DNA of 64,000 bases, taken from positions 4,315,001-4,379,000 of the forward strand of contig CANUEZ040000167.1 in NCBI GenBank assembly GCA_948099385.1. Reading direction: 5' to 3'. The first letter of the stretch is position 1. Each line of letters starts with the position of its first letter. Positions 25,839 to 36,730 of this stretch are shown here, piece by piece. The notes beneath the pieces were generated by a model, which did no database searches, was not told where the DNA came from, and saw only the letters and a list, made by a program, of their open reading frames with translations. The stretch is from Fasciola hepatica (Eukaryota > Platyhelminthes > Trematoda > Plagiorchiida > Fasciolidae). Both the position numbers and the translations under genes were made by a program.

Positions 25839-26138
25839 TTGCCTGGAGTAAAGATCATTGTTGTGGCGTGAAGAAAATGGGGTTGTTGGGGAGTGATGCT
25901 CTCGTCGTGTGCATGTTGTGGTGAGAGTTTCACTCCCACCACCACGAATGACAATCGATGGTAGATTTTTAGGGTTCGATCGGCGATCCGTGGTTTCCGA
26001 TTATGGTTGGGCAGCTGGAGAGCCCGGACTAGTCGCTTTTGCGCATATAGGTCAGGGCATAGCAAGGGAATGGTGATTGCCTCTGCCATGGCCAGGGATC
26101 GAAGTCAGACCGGTTGAGATTGGTCAGGTGGAACTCGG
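25839..26138. repeat. PLE left inverted arm (pseudo-LTR)
   Basis: Reverse complement of 28,025-28,324 with under ten mismatches that I could count. It contains a minus-strand open frame starting MAEAITIPLLCPDLYAQKR, which is preserved as an open frame in the other arm. The frame runs out of the arm at its outer end. Whether the frame is ever translated is unknown. Confidence 0.93.
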
Positions 26139-26144
26139 CATGTG

Positions 26145-26340
26145 ACCTTGCCCTTTTCTTCAGGGTCTATCTTGAGGCCACTCTCCACCAAATACCTAGA
26201 ATCGAACCAGTAATCACACTGGTTTTCCTTCTGACTCAACCATCTTCGATGACATTCCTTATCGCGCTGAGACAAAAGCCTGGCCTTGCGACCTACGTAA
26301 GATGCGCCGCATTCGCACCTGAACTACTTAGCGACCCTGG
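26145..26340 (-). pseudogene. GIY-YIG endonuclease domain of the PLE
   Basis: Reading the minus strand from about 26.33 kb, the sequence has FRCECGASYVGRKARLLSQR followed by DKECHRRW. This is the Penelope form of the GIY-YIG nuclease: a Cys pair with '.YIG.T.R.L..R..EH', which nicks target DNA for insertion. YVG replaces YIG, the Arg is kept, and the His of the EH pair reads as Cys. A stop separates it from the frame coming from the RT side. It lies directly inside the left arm, the expected C-terminal position. Confidence 0.8.
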
Positions 26341-26649
26341 AAGAGGCCGGCTGAATCAGTTTGCCATTCACCTGGACGAGGATCGCTAGAGATTTTGGGA
26401 GTGAGCATTTCAGTCCAGCGGATGAAAACGCGAGGTTAACGGCTCCCCCTAGGTGTTTTTGTCGAAACATCGGCACGTGTGTCCCTCTTGAACGATACTC
26501 TGAAAAACGGTTTCTTCTTCGGTATGCAGAGACCGCTGTGCAGGTAACTTCAGTTTTATTTGTTTCCGAATGAATTTCTGGGTAATCATTCTTTCGGAAT
26601 ACGTTTTGGAAGAGACTAAACTTACCTTGCAAATTCTCTGTTGGGCGAA

Positions 26650-27900
26650 GTTTTCGGGCTCTGAATTATAGACATCAAATTAACTTTCGTCTGTTATACA
26701 ATGGCACGAAGGTGTGAAATTAATGCATTTGTTGTCCCATATCTTTTTCCTGTAGACAGGCAGTTGCTGTGAACAATGCTCCCTTCTGGTTAGTAGTACG
26801 CCTACAAAAGCCAATTTGTTCCTGGATTCCAGTTCCTTCATGGAGGCTATGGGGCCGCGAGCGTTGGTAAAATTCTCCAGAAAACTGAAAGCACTGAACC
26901 CTTTGCCTAATAGGCAGGATATATCCTCAATACACCGACCATATTGGGAAAAACGTTCGATGGTTTGCTTTAGTTTTCTATTTCCACTTTTGGCCATGGA
27001 AATGTCCGCTAGCAATGGACCTAGTAGGGAACCGATGGCGATACCGCCTCTTTGGGCGTAGGAATATCAGTTAAACAGGAACTGAACATTGAGCTTGCGG
27101 ATCAGCAACAATTCTTCCAGATTTTTTGTCAAAATGCCCATTCGTATGTTGGAAGTAATGATTTACTCACGTAGAAAGTCCACGGTTCCCGAAAGCGGAA
27201 TATTCGTGAACAGTGATGCGACGTCCAAAGAGAGCATAGTTTTCTTCTGAATATTATGATCGTATATGGTGGACGCGAATTCATACTCTTTCACAAGGCG
27301 TACTTGGCATATCCTGTGCGACAGGTTTTATTAACTCTACTAGCCTCTGAGGTGTTGCCCGGCAAGGTGAAACAATCATGGCTACAACTGGTCGAATGGG
27401 AAATCTCCTCCATGAATTTTTGGCGGGCCGTAAGAAAGTGAAATGGTCCACCCGCTTGGCTTCAGTCTTTATCAAGTACCTCTTTTGTAGCCAAGATCTT
27501 TTAATTATTTTTTCAAGCACACAGCCGCTTAAGCAGTTTCATTTTCTTTGAGTGGTATGTGGAGGTTCTCCTTGGGCCTTGAATTGCTTGCAAAATTCTT
27601 CCGAGGTAATCTTGCTCGTCCATGGCGACAACTTAGGATCCCTTGTACGATTTGAGCTTCAATAGGTCTTTTCTTTTTCTTAGTGTTTTCAGTGCTGGTA
27701 AATGAATTCGGGTAGGCAGACCACGGTTTTGGAGGACAACTTTGCGGCAACTGAGGCTGCTCGTCACCAGAAAGCTTTTAAATCTTTCGAGACCCATTTC
27801 CGACATTGGCCACTGATCTTCAGTTTCATTCGTCAGTTTCTCGAACTTTGCCTCTAACTTAAACTGGTTGTTTTGTCCCATGGGGCAGCAGACACTACAT
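26650..27900 (-). pseudogene. Penelope-like reverse transcriptase, broken
   Basis: Minus-strand blocks occur in the order expected for a PLE RT. An N-terminal block from 27,881 includes AMDEQDYLGRILQAIQ. Near 27.44 kb there is RRFPIRPVVAMIVSP, resembling the '..PLRPIVS..' block. Near 27.2 kb is LDVASLFTNIPLSGTVDF, the PLE form of the block with the first catalytic Asp. Near 27.05 kb is RGGIAIGSLLGPLLADISMA. The active-site block that is normally RYVDD reads RCIED. Downstream come RNKLAFVGVLLTR and VYRKKIWDNK, matching '..LPFLDVLV.R' and '.VYRKPT'. At least two in-frame stops lie between 27.05 and 27.18 kb, and there are several frame changes. It is therefore inactive. Confidence 0.9.
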
Positions 27901-28024
27901 CTAAGTAAACGAGCTTCTACCTGGATTGGGCTGTGCCATACCTAAACTGTTGCGTGTGCATACACTCCGATTAGTCGGAAAAGTATTTTAGGGTTTATTG
28001 GGTTATTACGTTCAAAGTCACCTA

Positions 28025-28324
28025 CCGAGTTCCACCTGACCAATCTCAACCGGTCCGACTTCGATCCCTGACCATGGCAGAGGCAATCACCATTCCCTTG
28101 CTATGCCCTGACCTATATGCGCAAAAGCGACTAGTCCGGGCTCTCCAGCTGCCCAACCATAATCGGAAACCACGGATCGCCGATCGAACCCCAAAAATCT
28201 ACCATCGATTGTCATTCGTGAAGGTGGGAGTGAAACTCTCACCACAACAAGCACACGACGGGAGCATCACTCCCCAACAACCCCATTTTCTTCACGCCAC
28301 AACAATGATCTTTTCTCCAGGCAA
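28025..28324. repeat. PLE right inverted arm (pseudo-LTR)
   Basis: Mirror of the left arm and of the same 300-bp length. Its plus-strand frame from 28,074 begins with the same MAEAITIPLL block. The inner end starts at CCGAGTTCCACCTGACC and the outer end stops at CTCCAGGCAA. Flanking bases differ from those beside the left arm. Confidence 0.93.
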
Positions 28325-30049
28325 AGGCTAAGGCTTTTCATCGCTGTTTCACTAATATGAACTGTCAGAGCAAGTGTACGGTTCCCTGTAAAGGATTTTT
28401 CTTTCCTCAGATTCTCGTTTCAAATTTGGTCATGACCGCGGGCTGCTTAGTTTATTTTGATATGATGCCTCTTTCACCTTTTCAATTCTGCTCTTTTATG
28501 GAATTGGAAAGTCTTCGCATGAGGCATTTTATCTTGTGAAAAACTACTCGGGTCTCAAACACATCCGTCACTGGCACTACCGCAGGACAAACTGCTGTCT
28601 CATGTGCCCATCGAACTTCACAAAGCATTTGGTTGCTTTAAAAGAATCGGTGACTCACGAACAATAGATGAAGCCAAATTATTTGTGGTTTCGATTAGTC
28701 GGGGTTACCTTTTCTCTGCCTTTTTCTACAAATCAGGCACATGAGGTACCTTCCTCGTTTGACTGCACACGTATATTCGTCACTAATTGTGCCCATTCAA
28801 TGACGGTCTTCGAATTTTGTCTTACTTACTTTTTCCCTTTGCATACAAATTAGCATCCCACCGCTCGTCAAGTAAAGACACTCCAAAGCTCGCAAATGCG
28901 TAGAAGGTCATGGCAACAGTAGGACTTCAGAAGGATTGCCTTGAACATTCTATTGGATAGCACTGATCTGATTATTTGATTGAGATATTACGGTGAGGTT
29001 TTGAGCTTATTGAACATTGTAATTTTAGTTGAAAACAAAACCTTTTGCCCATGATGAACCGTTCACAACCAGAGGCTGACCCCTGGATAGGTGAGCAGCC
29101 TAGAAGATACATGTGACAAGGAAGCAACACTGATCTGACGCGAAAATTCACTCATGTATTAGACCACCCTGTCTTGTTAGCTCTCATTATATTTATCTCC
29201 TAGGCAAGTCCTCTCGGCTAATGGAAGTACTATGAAATGCTGATGAACCAGTACATTTACAACCGGTTATTACCGATAATAGATAACAGGGTTTATTGTC
29301 GCATTAGATGGCGTTCAGACCAAGATCTAACGGATAGGTGGCCAAGAATTTGGTAGCGTAGACCTCGTGGGATATCAGCAGTTACAGCCTCTCTCTACTA
29401 GCTGCCTGGTCAGCGTATCGCACATGCTGATCCGAAACACTTCACCCACGATTACCAGAAGCAGCCACTACCGGTGATATCCGATGAAAGTGAGGCACAT
29501 TCAGCTAGTATGATTATTTTCCAGGTTATGAACCATGGAATCTCCCACCAGAGAATTTGTCACGAGTTTGATTCTTGCCTTCTGCGGCGCCACAATTCCA
29601 CGAACGCGGTGGAACAGTTTGTCGGGCGGGTGAAGACATTTGCTGAAATACCAGAAAATGCGAGATATTGATGGGGGAGCCACACATGACAAAAGTCAAA
29701 AAGTAAATTCCATAACTTATGGTCACACTGGTTCTGAAATTGTTCCTAACAAGCGACCACTAAACAAAATTCTCGATGAAGCAACCAGCCGAGCCATTTA
29801 GTTGCACACTGATGGTTTGCTTCCCCTATGGTCATCCAAGGTAAACTATTCTTGGAATGTTCCCTCTTCCCGAGTAGTATGCAAGGACCAGTGTTTCTAC
29901 ACCGAGAATTGTTCCTGTTTGTGTGGGGCAAAGTAAGTAAAAACCTAGAGGCTCTCAAAGCTAAGTACGCGTATCGTAAGAAAACTGCACTCACTCTAAT
30001 CCAACACTGATGTGATTGATAACGACCCGCCCAAAACACATTTTATAAC
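28325..30049. other. No recognisable gene
   Basis: Short frames only. A 60-codon plus frame at 29,828-30,010 and overlapping frames near 29.5-29.7 kb have no family signature. Confidence 0.55.
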
Positions 30050-30515
30050 AAACCCATCCGTCACTGGGGTTCACAGTGGACATTTACCATACCCAATCCC
30101 TACGAATCATTTTCGCCATCTGTACCATTCTTGACTTCGTCCAATGTTCGCTGCCTGTTCTACGATGCGTTCTGTGCCCTGTCCGCTGAACACCTACTGC
30201 AGTGTAGAAAGGCTTAATTACTATTTAATCCCTAGCAACGGGTCCCTCTTTTCTTCCCCACAGTCTCCCTCTACCCCTGTCATTTTATGAATCAATTTCT
30301 AACCCCTGTCAGTTTTCAGATACTTCCGACTGGACCACGGGCATTTCCTTTTTTATCTCTTTGTTGGGCCGCCATGTTCACTTGTCACGAAGGTAATTCA
30401 CCACGATATTCCAAAGTTAATTCTGCATTCATTCGATCTAACCTTACCTGCCCCTCCCAATGACTGATAATTTCTTCCTGGGACCTCATTGTCATTGCTC
30501 CTGCCACTCTTATAC

Positions 30516-30566
<51 letters not shown>

Positions 30567-31235
30567 TACGTATATATGAAATGTGCATGAGCTCTGCATC
30601 TTGCAGTCCCCCACCGGCCATTTTGACCGATATCATCTCGCCGACCGTCATGATATGCATCCCCCCTCCTACATCTGTGCCACGCATTTGTCGTATCCAA
30701 TCCTGCTGAAACATTTTTTCACCCTCTACGTCTTTTATTGCTCGCCCCCTGTTTTAAGATGAGTTTTGTACCTTGTCCGCCTACCATCGACTGCGGGGTA
30801 CCAATGCCTCATTGATATCTTATCCATTGCAGTGCACCTCACTTTTTTCTCCTTCGTCCCCCGCTACTGCGGTTTGATAAGCTGAATTCTAGCCTTTCTC
30901 ATGTATATCAGTCGGCCTCCAGATGTCCCCACTCGGACCAGTCATGTTCCCCATCTCACCCTGACTTTAAAACTCGCCAAGAGTTTATCTAAATCAACCC
31001 TTGAGTTCATTTAAACTCCCTAAATTTTCTATAGTATACATACACTAATCATGCTTTCACCCTGATTATTCCCGCTCCTGAACCTTTTCATCCTGCATTT
31101 TCATGCATATTTCCACATTATCTTGAATCATATGTGTCCATTCCATCACCTGTATAAACATGATCATGCACCTAGTATGCTTCGGGCGTCTCCGAAATAA
31201 ACCAATATTATTATTATTTTATTATTAATATTGAA
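30050..31235 (+). repeat. ATT-tailed dispersed repeat, plus-strand member
   Basis: The 3' end shares a signature with the minus-strand copies. A CATGATCATGC palindrome is followed within 30-50 bases by a GAAATAAACC-type string (AATAAA at 31,196-31,201) and then an ATT microsatellite at about 31,206-31,232. Upstream sequence is pyrimidine-rich, carries an internal TA microsatellite, and has two loosely similar subrepeats (about 30,140-30,215 and 30,740-30,820). Because body similarity to the other members is weak, the 5' boundary is a guess. It is likely a non-LTR retroposon tail or a related non-autonomous family. Confidence 0.55.
30517..30563. repeat. (TA)n microsatellite
   Basis: About 23 perfect TA units, followed by GCATACGTATATATG. 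The Ile-Tyr repeat frames read across it are artefacts of the repeat. Confidence 0.97.
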
Positions 31236-32943
31236 CCAACCAAGCCATGTCATTGTACTCTTGCAAGATACTTGAAAAATGGCACAAACCACATGATCAG
31301 GGCCTGAATGTACATGAAAGAAATATTTGTATGGCTATTGCTACCACGGTGTGTAGACATCCGGGGCTCGTGTCCATCAAACAGAATAGGCACTCTGAAT
31401 AACTTAGCTGCGGCAAGAAAGCGCGGGAGGGTAGAAATCTTAGGCACAAGGTATAGTGCCTTGAAGTTGCTCCACCACCATTGCATGACCAAACTATTCA
31501 AAGCCTGCACTGCGAACTCACTGCCGTGGGCTATACTCGACACATACTTCGTTCGTGGTTTCCCCGTAGATCGCACATTACTATGTTGACGTGTAGTTGA
31601 TAATCATAATAACAAAACTGATATATTTCTAGACCTTGAATAATCGGCACGTGTAAACTTATGATACGGGTGTACAACATTACTCAGCGAAATTATACGA
31701 TCACAAATTTTAAACGGAGCAGTTGCACAGCCTAGTAATAGTTAAGTAAGGCTTGGCAGGGTTTGGTTAATGTGAAGTGGAAGCGGCTTATGTGGTCAAT
31801 ACTAATAGATTCCTTTTCAACCTAGGGAAATAGCAAAGGATCGGCCAAACTTGAAATAACTGAAACGAAAAATGTCATAGAATGCGGAGGATAAAAAATA
31901 TATGGGGTTGTGCATCACAAGTTTTCTAATGCCTAATCGGGTTTGCTGAAAAAAGAATGTTGTCAAGGCTAAAGCAAAGAAGTAAAACTTGCAAAAAATA
32001 TGACGAGGCATAGTTAGGAATATGGAAATAGAGAGTTTCCTATAAGAGTGAGATAATTGCATGAAGTTTTAGCAAGCGCCGTCTAAATCATGATAGTTCG
32101 CAGCTGGTAGAAAGAGAATATTGACCCAAGGTTTGAAGAATCAATTACAAACTGAAAGCTGTGTCAGGGAGGAACAAAATATTGTGATAGAGATAAGGAT
32201 CATAAACGTTCATCCAAGCTTAAACCTGAAGTGCATTGTTTTATTGAACCTCACGGGGCTTCCCTGCGTCAGCATTGGGCTTTGTAAGCCGGAAGAGTAT
32301 TCAATGTTTCGGGTGCGCATTGCCCCAATGCTTAGACGTTTTAGGGAGTGGAGGGCCATCGCCGACACCGGACCTTTTCTGATTTAAATGGGTGCCCCTG
32401 CACGGAAGCTGATTGCTCGGAGCTGGCAGACGTGCGTTCCGACATGGTAAGAACACTTTTTTCCAGTGTTACCGCTGAGATATTGGGTTGTTCAGATTAA
32501 AATCCAGGAATAATCAGAAAGCCACTGCCAAAGGTTATGCGTATCATCCAGTGAGCTTGGTGCCCTAGCGGGGTTAAGGACGCGCTGTTAAATCGGAAAT
32601 TATCATTCAATGAAAGGAGTGGTCAGCAGCATCTGTCCAGGAGTGTCAAGTGGGGACGAGGGACATTGTTATCCGGTGCAGTCACAGTTGGCTTATGGTC
32701 CATCGATGCCTAAACTTGAACTGTAACGCCAATGAGAAAAACACCACACCAAATGACACCAATCCGTCTACATAAACGATTTTTGGCGAGTTTAGTGCCT
32801 GGTTGTCAGATAGCGATCAAAGTGAGGGAGATTAGGGGTGTTACAGTAAGGGCCCAGCCGATATGATTCAAGAAGGTGATCCTCGGCTATCAGGTCTGGA
32901 AAGGGGCACGGCTGAATCAGCCACATTACACAACACAAGGCCT
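31236..32943. other. No recognisable gene
   Basis: A 108-codon minus frame and a 93-codon plus frame overlap at 31,250-31,589, and an AT-rich patch lies at 31.8-32.05 kb. I recognise nothing in them. Confidence 0.55.
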
Positions 32944-33665
32944 TTATAATAATGATAATAATGGTATATTTCTCGACCATGATCGGGACGCACGCACAAG
33001 CGCATGATCATGGTGTACAATGTTACCCAAAACAATGAACTATACACGAATTCCAAGAAAGCTAGTCAAAATCGTCATGAGCAAAGGAGTATAGCTAGAG
33101 TTAGTTTCAATCGACCGAGAAGAAAATGGTTTGCGCGGCAAATACGGTTTGGTTTCGAATCCGGGTTGGTTGGTGGTAGCCGTGGGAATGCTAAATATGT
33201 CGTGAAAATATAGCGCTAAGGGTGCGTTATAAACCAAAATAATGCAAGCTGTGGATAACGGAGGCCTATTGGGGTTCCAAGAACGGAATAAGTTATGAAC
33301 ATGGAGAGATGAAGGAAATGAATGGGAGTACACTCGTGAACTTTGGTGAATATGAGGAGAACGGCTCTCTATGAAGACGACGATGGCCCGGAATGACGGA
33401 TATTTCCGGTCTCAATAAACGGAGTGTGTCATGAAAAGCGGAGACATGAACAAAGTGTGTGCAAATGGACTAGGAAACGTTGATGAATGTGGAGGAAACA
33501 GCATTCCTTATAAAAGGTGAGTTTGGGTTCAGGATCAATAACCCGTACCGTTCAGAAAAAAAGGAACGCAACTTGAAGGCCTTGAATTAGTGAAGAATCA
33601 ATTTCAAGCCGGATAACGATCGAAACTTGCGTTCGGATGGAGTATCGAAATTTAATGAGTAAAAA
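32944..33665 (-). repeat. ATT-tailed dispersed repeat, copy B
   Basis: Starts on the plus strand with an interrupted AAT tail and the GCATGATCATGG palindrome. From 33,028 to about 33,555 it is practically identical to 54,931-55,458, and similarity continues with small differences to 33,624. After that the copies are related but the other one carries about 155 extra bases. It is more distantly related to 5,757-6,430. A tRNA B-box-like GGTTTCGAATCCGGG occurs at 33,151-33,165, but on the strand opposite to the presumed sense. Open frames of 97 and 69 codons cross it; they are identical in the partner because the DNA is, which is no evidence of coding. Confidence 0.85.
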
Positions 33666-34490
33666 ATTCATGTGTTGCGTATGCTGGCTCTGTTATTGGA
33701 TTGTTTCACATGAGACCAGGGCGATGTGCAGCATCCCGCGGGTATAAATCATCAGGCGGGGTAAAGGACGTGTCAGTCGGTCAGTAGAAGGTAGCTTGTG
33801 AACAGTTATTTATGAAGACTCCAGCGGTGACATCAGCAGCAGAGGTGTTGCCTGTTGTTAAGATGGGCAAAACAGGTTCCGACTGCATCGGAAGCAGATA
33901 GAAAAAATCTGGAATGCTCTGAAGTGAGGAACTGGGAAAGATATTCAGAACATATATTGTCATAACCATCTTGCCCGTGCCTGCCGGAAGGTTGAAAGGT
34001 GTTCAAAGCTGATGAGAGATATCAGTTGGCCTAAAGGTTTGGTTTCTGGGTGGCAGGAACATGAGCATGCAAGGAGATATTGGCAGGAATGGAAACAATT
34101 ACGCTCACGAGGCCTTGAAAGAAGCGAAGCACCCGTACCCAAGGGCATCAAACTGGAAGTTGCATGGTGGGGGATAGGGGCTCTGGGAACCTTGAGTAGC
34201 AATGAACCAGTGCGGGCAGTGGGGCGGGGAGGATAAACCAGACAGTTGTAGTAGACAGCAGCAACTTTATTTAAATTGGAAGTGTTGGCAACTGACCTCA
34301 ATGAAGACCGAAATGCAGTCTGTGGCATAAATTTTGGAGTTAGTTATTCAGCTCTCACCAGGTTATAGAGTGAATCTAGTCGATATAAAAAACAAAACTG
34401 TGCAGAAAATCTGTATTCCGCGGATATGGTACGCTTCCAAACATTGCCCAGGAAAAAAACTCGACCGTCTTGAGTCAGAAATTCAAAACA
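33666..34490. other. No recognisable gene
   Basis: A 122-codon minus-strand frame (33,960-34,328) overlaps a 74-codon plus frame. Neither shows a recognisable family signature. Confidence 0.5.
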
Positions 34491-35117
34491 AAAATCGACT
34501 TGCAGCTTCTGAAAAACTGAATTGTAAAATAAGCAGCCCGAAAACACACACAAACCTCAAGTATGTGGTCACAGGAATTCGAAACGAGAGCCGCGTCCAC
34601 GGTAAGAGAAAACCAGCACCCGAGTCACACAGACCCAAACTAGCTGGATGCGAATGAGCAACAATTGGTGCAGAAATACGTGGGTAGTCAAAAATACACA
34701 AGGGCTGGAGGCCACCGAGTATTTTCACCAGTCCGAGTTATAACGGAATGCTCGGGGTATTTATCGCAGATGGTTGTTACATTCTTTTTGAATTTACAGC
34801 CCAACCATCCCTGGTGGAAAGTCTTTGATAAAGGTTTCAGTATAATCATTTTTGCGCCAAGCTGAATAATTCTTTCAACACCCAATCACCTTGATATTGT
34901 GCGAATTTCTTAGCCATTGTAAAGGATGAGGCGGTAGTCAAATTTTCAATAGAATGTTTGCAACCGAGGTGATTGGAACCACGGTATTCAGTAAACGGCT
35001 GTCCGCGAATAAAGGTTCTAGCAGAGCGAGTTGGTCTAGATAATAATGGAGAGTGGCGTGATGTCTATGGAGAGGAAATGATAGGAGAGCGTTGGCAGTT
35101 TTGAACTATTTCTTCCA
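34491..35117. repeat. 626-bp near-identical repeat, copy 1
   Basis: Matches 41,865-42,491 with only about three internal substitutions: C/T in the CAGCTTCTG block, A/G in AACCACGG, and G/A in TATGGAGAGG. The edges are abrupt and the flanks unrelated. It has no terminal inverted repeat, tail or coding motif that I can see, and minus-strand frames of up to 81 codons are unassigned. It may be a recently mobile non-autonomous element, a fragment of a larger element, or a segmental duplication. Confidence 0.92.
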
Positions 35118-36639
35118 GAGTTCTCGGGGGATTTTTCAGAAAATGGTTTTATACCACCCACCAAAATCCACCCGATTCCAGCAAAGTCGAAGGTCTAGAC
35201 TCAATATAGTAGACTTGTCTACTTCAACCCTATCCTCGATGCACATACTTTCCACAGTTTCCATGTAGAATGTGCTGAGCTTTGCACTAGGTAAGAGTGT
35301 ACAGTTCCTTATTGAAGCCCGCACGATTGAAGTAATCCGCATTCCTCTACTTGTCGATAGTTCAAAGTCATCACAAGTCGTACGATATTATAGGTATAAG
35401 TGGCAAGCTTGTATAGTTGTTTCGAACACACTAGGAACGTTGAACGGACGACTTCCGGTCACATTTATGTGCACGTGATTAAGCGAGAGAAGGTGAAACT
35501 GAGTAGACAGAGGTGACAACTTCAGTGTGTTTAACTGTGCTTGTAAATGGCAGGAATTACATGGAATTTCGAGGTGACTGTGAAATGGAGGAGAGAATCG
35601 TTGAAAACGGGAGCTGGCAAAATCATAGAGGTACATGTGCTTGTGTAATACATATGTATATACAAACATGTATGTGAATGTATTGCTGCACTTGAGGGTG
35701 CAAGGATAAGGCCCTGTGTGAGGCGACAACGCAGCGCAGAGTTTTCAGTTCCTGGCTTTGTGTGGTTCTTCGTCACCCTCAAGCAGTCATACTTTTATAA
35801 AGCACGGAATACACCCTTAGATTCATGTTCTCACTAACACAGTGGGCACGACTCCTTCTGGGCAAGCACGGCTCTCCTCGATAATTCCAAGGGGCCATTT
35901 CCTGTGATGAATTTTTACTTCATTCGGGAATACCACCTCGTCCCTCTGTATGAACTCTTCTTGGTGATCCACTCTCTTGTGGATCGCAAAGATTTAGGCA
36001 TTCCTGAGTTGATCTTTTCTCATCACTTATGCAAGATAAATGGCTCGCTTCCATCCTTGGAGATAGGTGCCCCTCATTGCTGTTGGCGGCTCCGCTCCTT
36101 CTTTGGGTCTTCTTGTGAGTAAGCAAGTTAGAATCAGAGCGATCCCCCTGGTGTAGTCGCAACCAGTATGCATCAATGTTCTATTTTAAAGAATACCTTC
36201 TCCTTCAGCAGACAACACACTTGGAGTTTCGTCGTCTTACGACTTCTGGAATATCAAGGCCGTTGATATTCTCCCCGAATGATGTTTCAGTATTTCCATT
36301 GTGCCTCTACAATATCCTGCGTTGGGTTGAAATGCCCGCACTCGTATCTATTATCGGTTTCCCTGTAGAAGTGAACTTCATCTAGGCGACCTCACTGATT
36401 CTCAATCTTCTTCTGGGCCCCGATGAAGTTCGATCCATAGCCTGCCACCAAAATAAGCTGCAAGACCATGGGAAATGAGCAAGCTTTTATCCTTTGCTCC
36501 GCCTCTAGAAGAGCTCCGCCTGTCGGCAAGCGATTCTCTGGACAACTGTATCTTTTATAAATGGTCCTATACCTCGTAACCACAAGAAAGCCAAAACAAT
36601 CTATACCTGTCCCCGAGAACAGCTGCTATCCTTATGCTC
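35118..36639. other. No recognisable gene
   Basis: Contains a CA/TA-rich patch near 35,640-35,690 and an 80-codon minus frame at 35,920-36,162. Nothing was assigned. Confidence 0.55.
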
Positions 36640-36695
36640 TTCTGATTACCGACAGCTATGAGAACTGCATCAATAACTACTCCCTAGTCTGCTGC

Positions 36696-36730
<35 letters not shown>

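Larger units (their letters stand above)
25839..28324 (-). mobile_element. Penelope-like element flanked by inverted arms
   Basis: A 2.49-kb unit. Two 300-bp sequences in inverted orientation (25,839-26,138 and 28,025-28,324, about 97% identical by eye) enclose 1.9 kb. That interior reads on the minus strand as a Penelope-like reverse transcriptase followed by a GIY-YIG endonuclease. PLEs are eukaryotic retroelements that often carry terminal repeats (pseudo-LTRs) in direct or inverted orientation, so the arms fit the class. The coding part is broken by frameshifts and stops and looks 5' shortened compared with the usual roughly 800-residue protein. No clean target-site duplication is visible at the outer ends. 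Confidence 0.9.

Noticed and set aside
30385..30714. Minus-strand frames with long Ile-Tyr repeats
   Set aside because: They arise from translating the TA microsatellite.
33151..33165. tRNA B-box-like GGTTTCGAATCCGGG as a tRNA gene or SINE promoter
   Set aside because: No A box at proper spacing or cloverleaf was seen, and the motif lies on the strand opposite to the inferred 3' tail.
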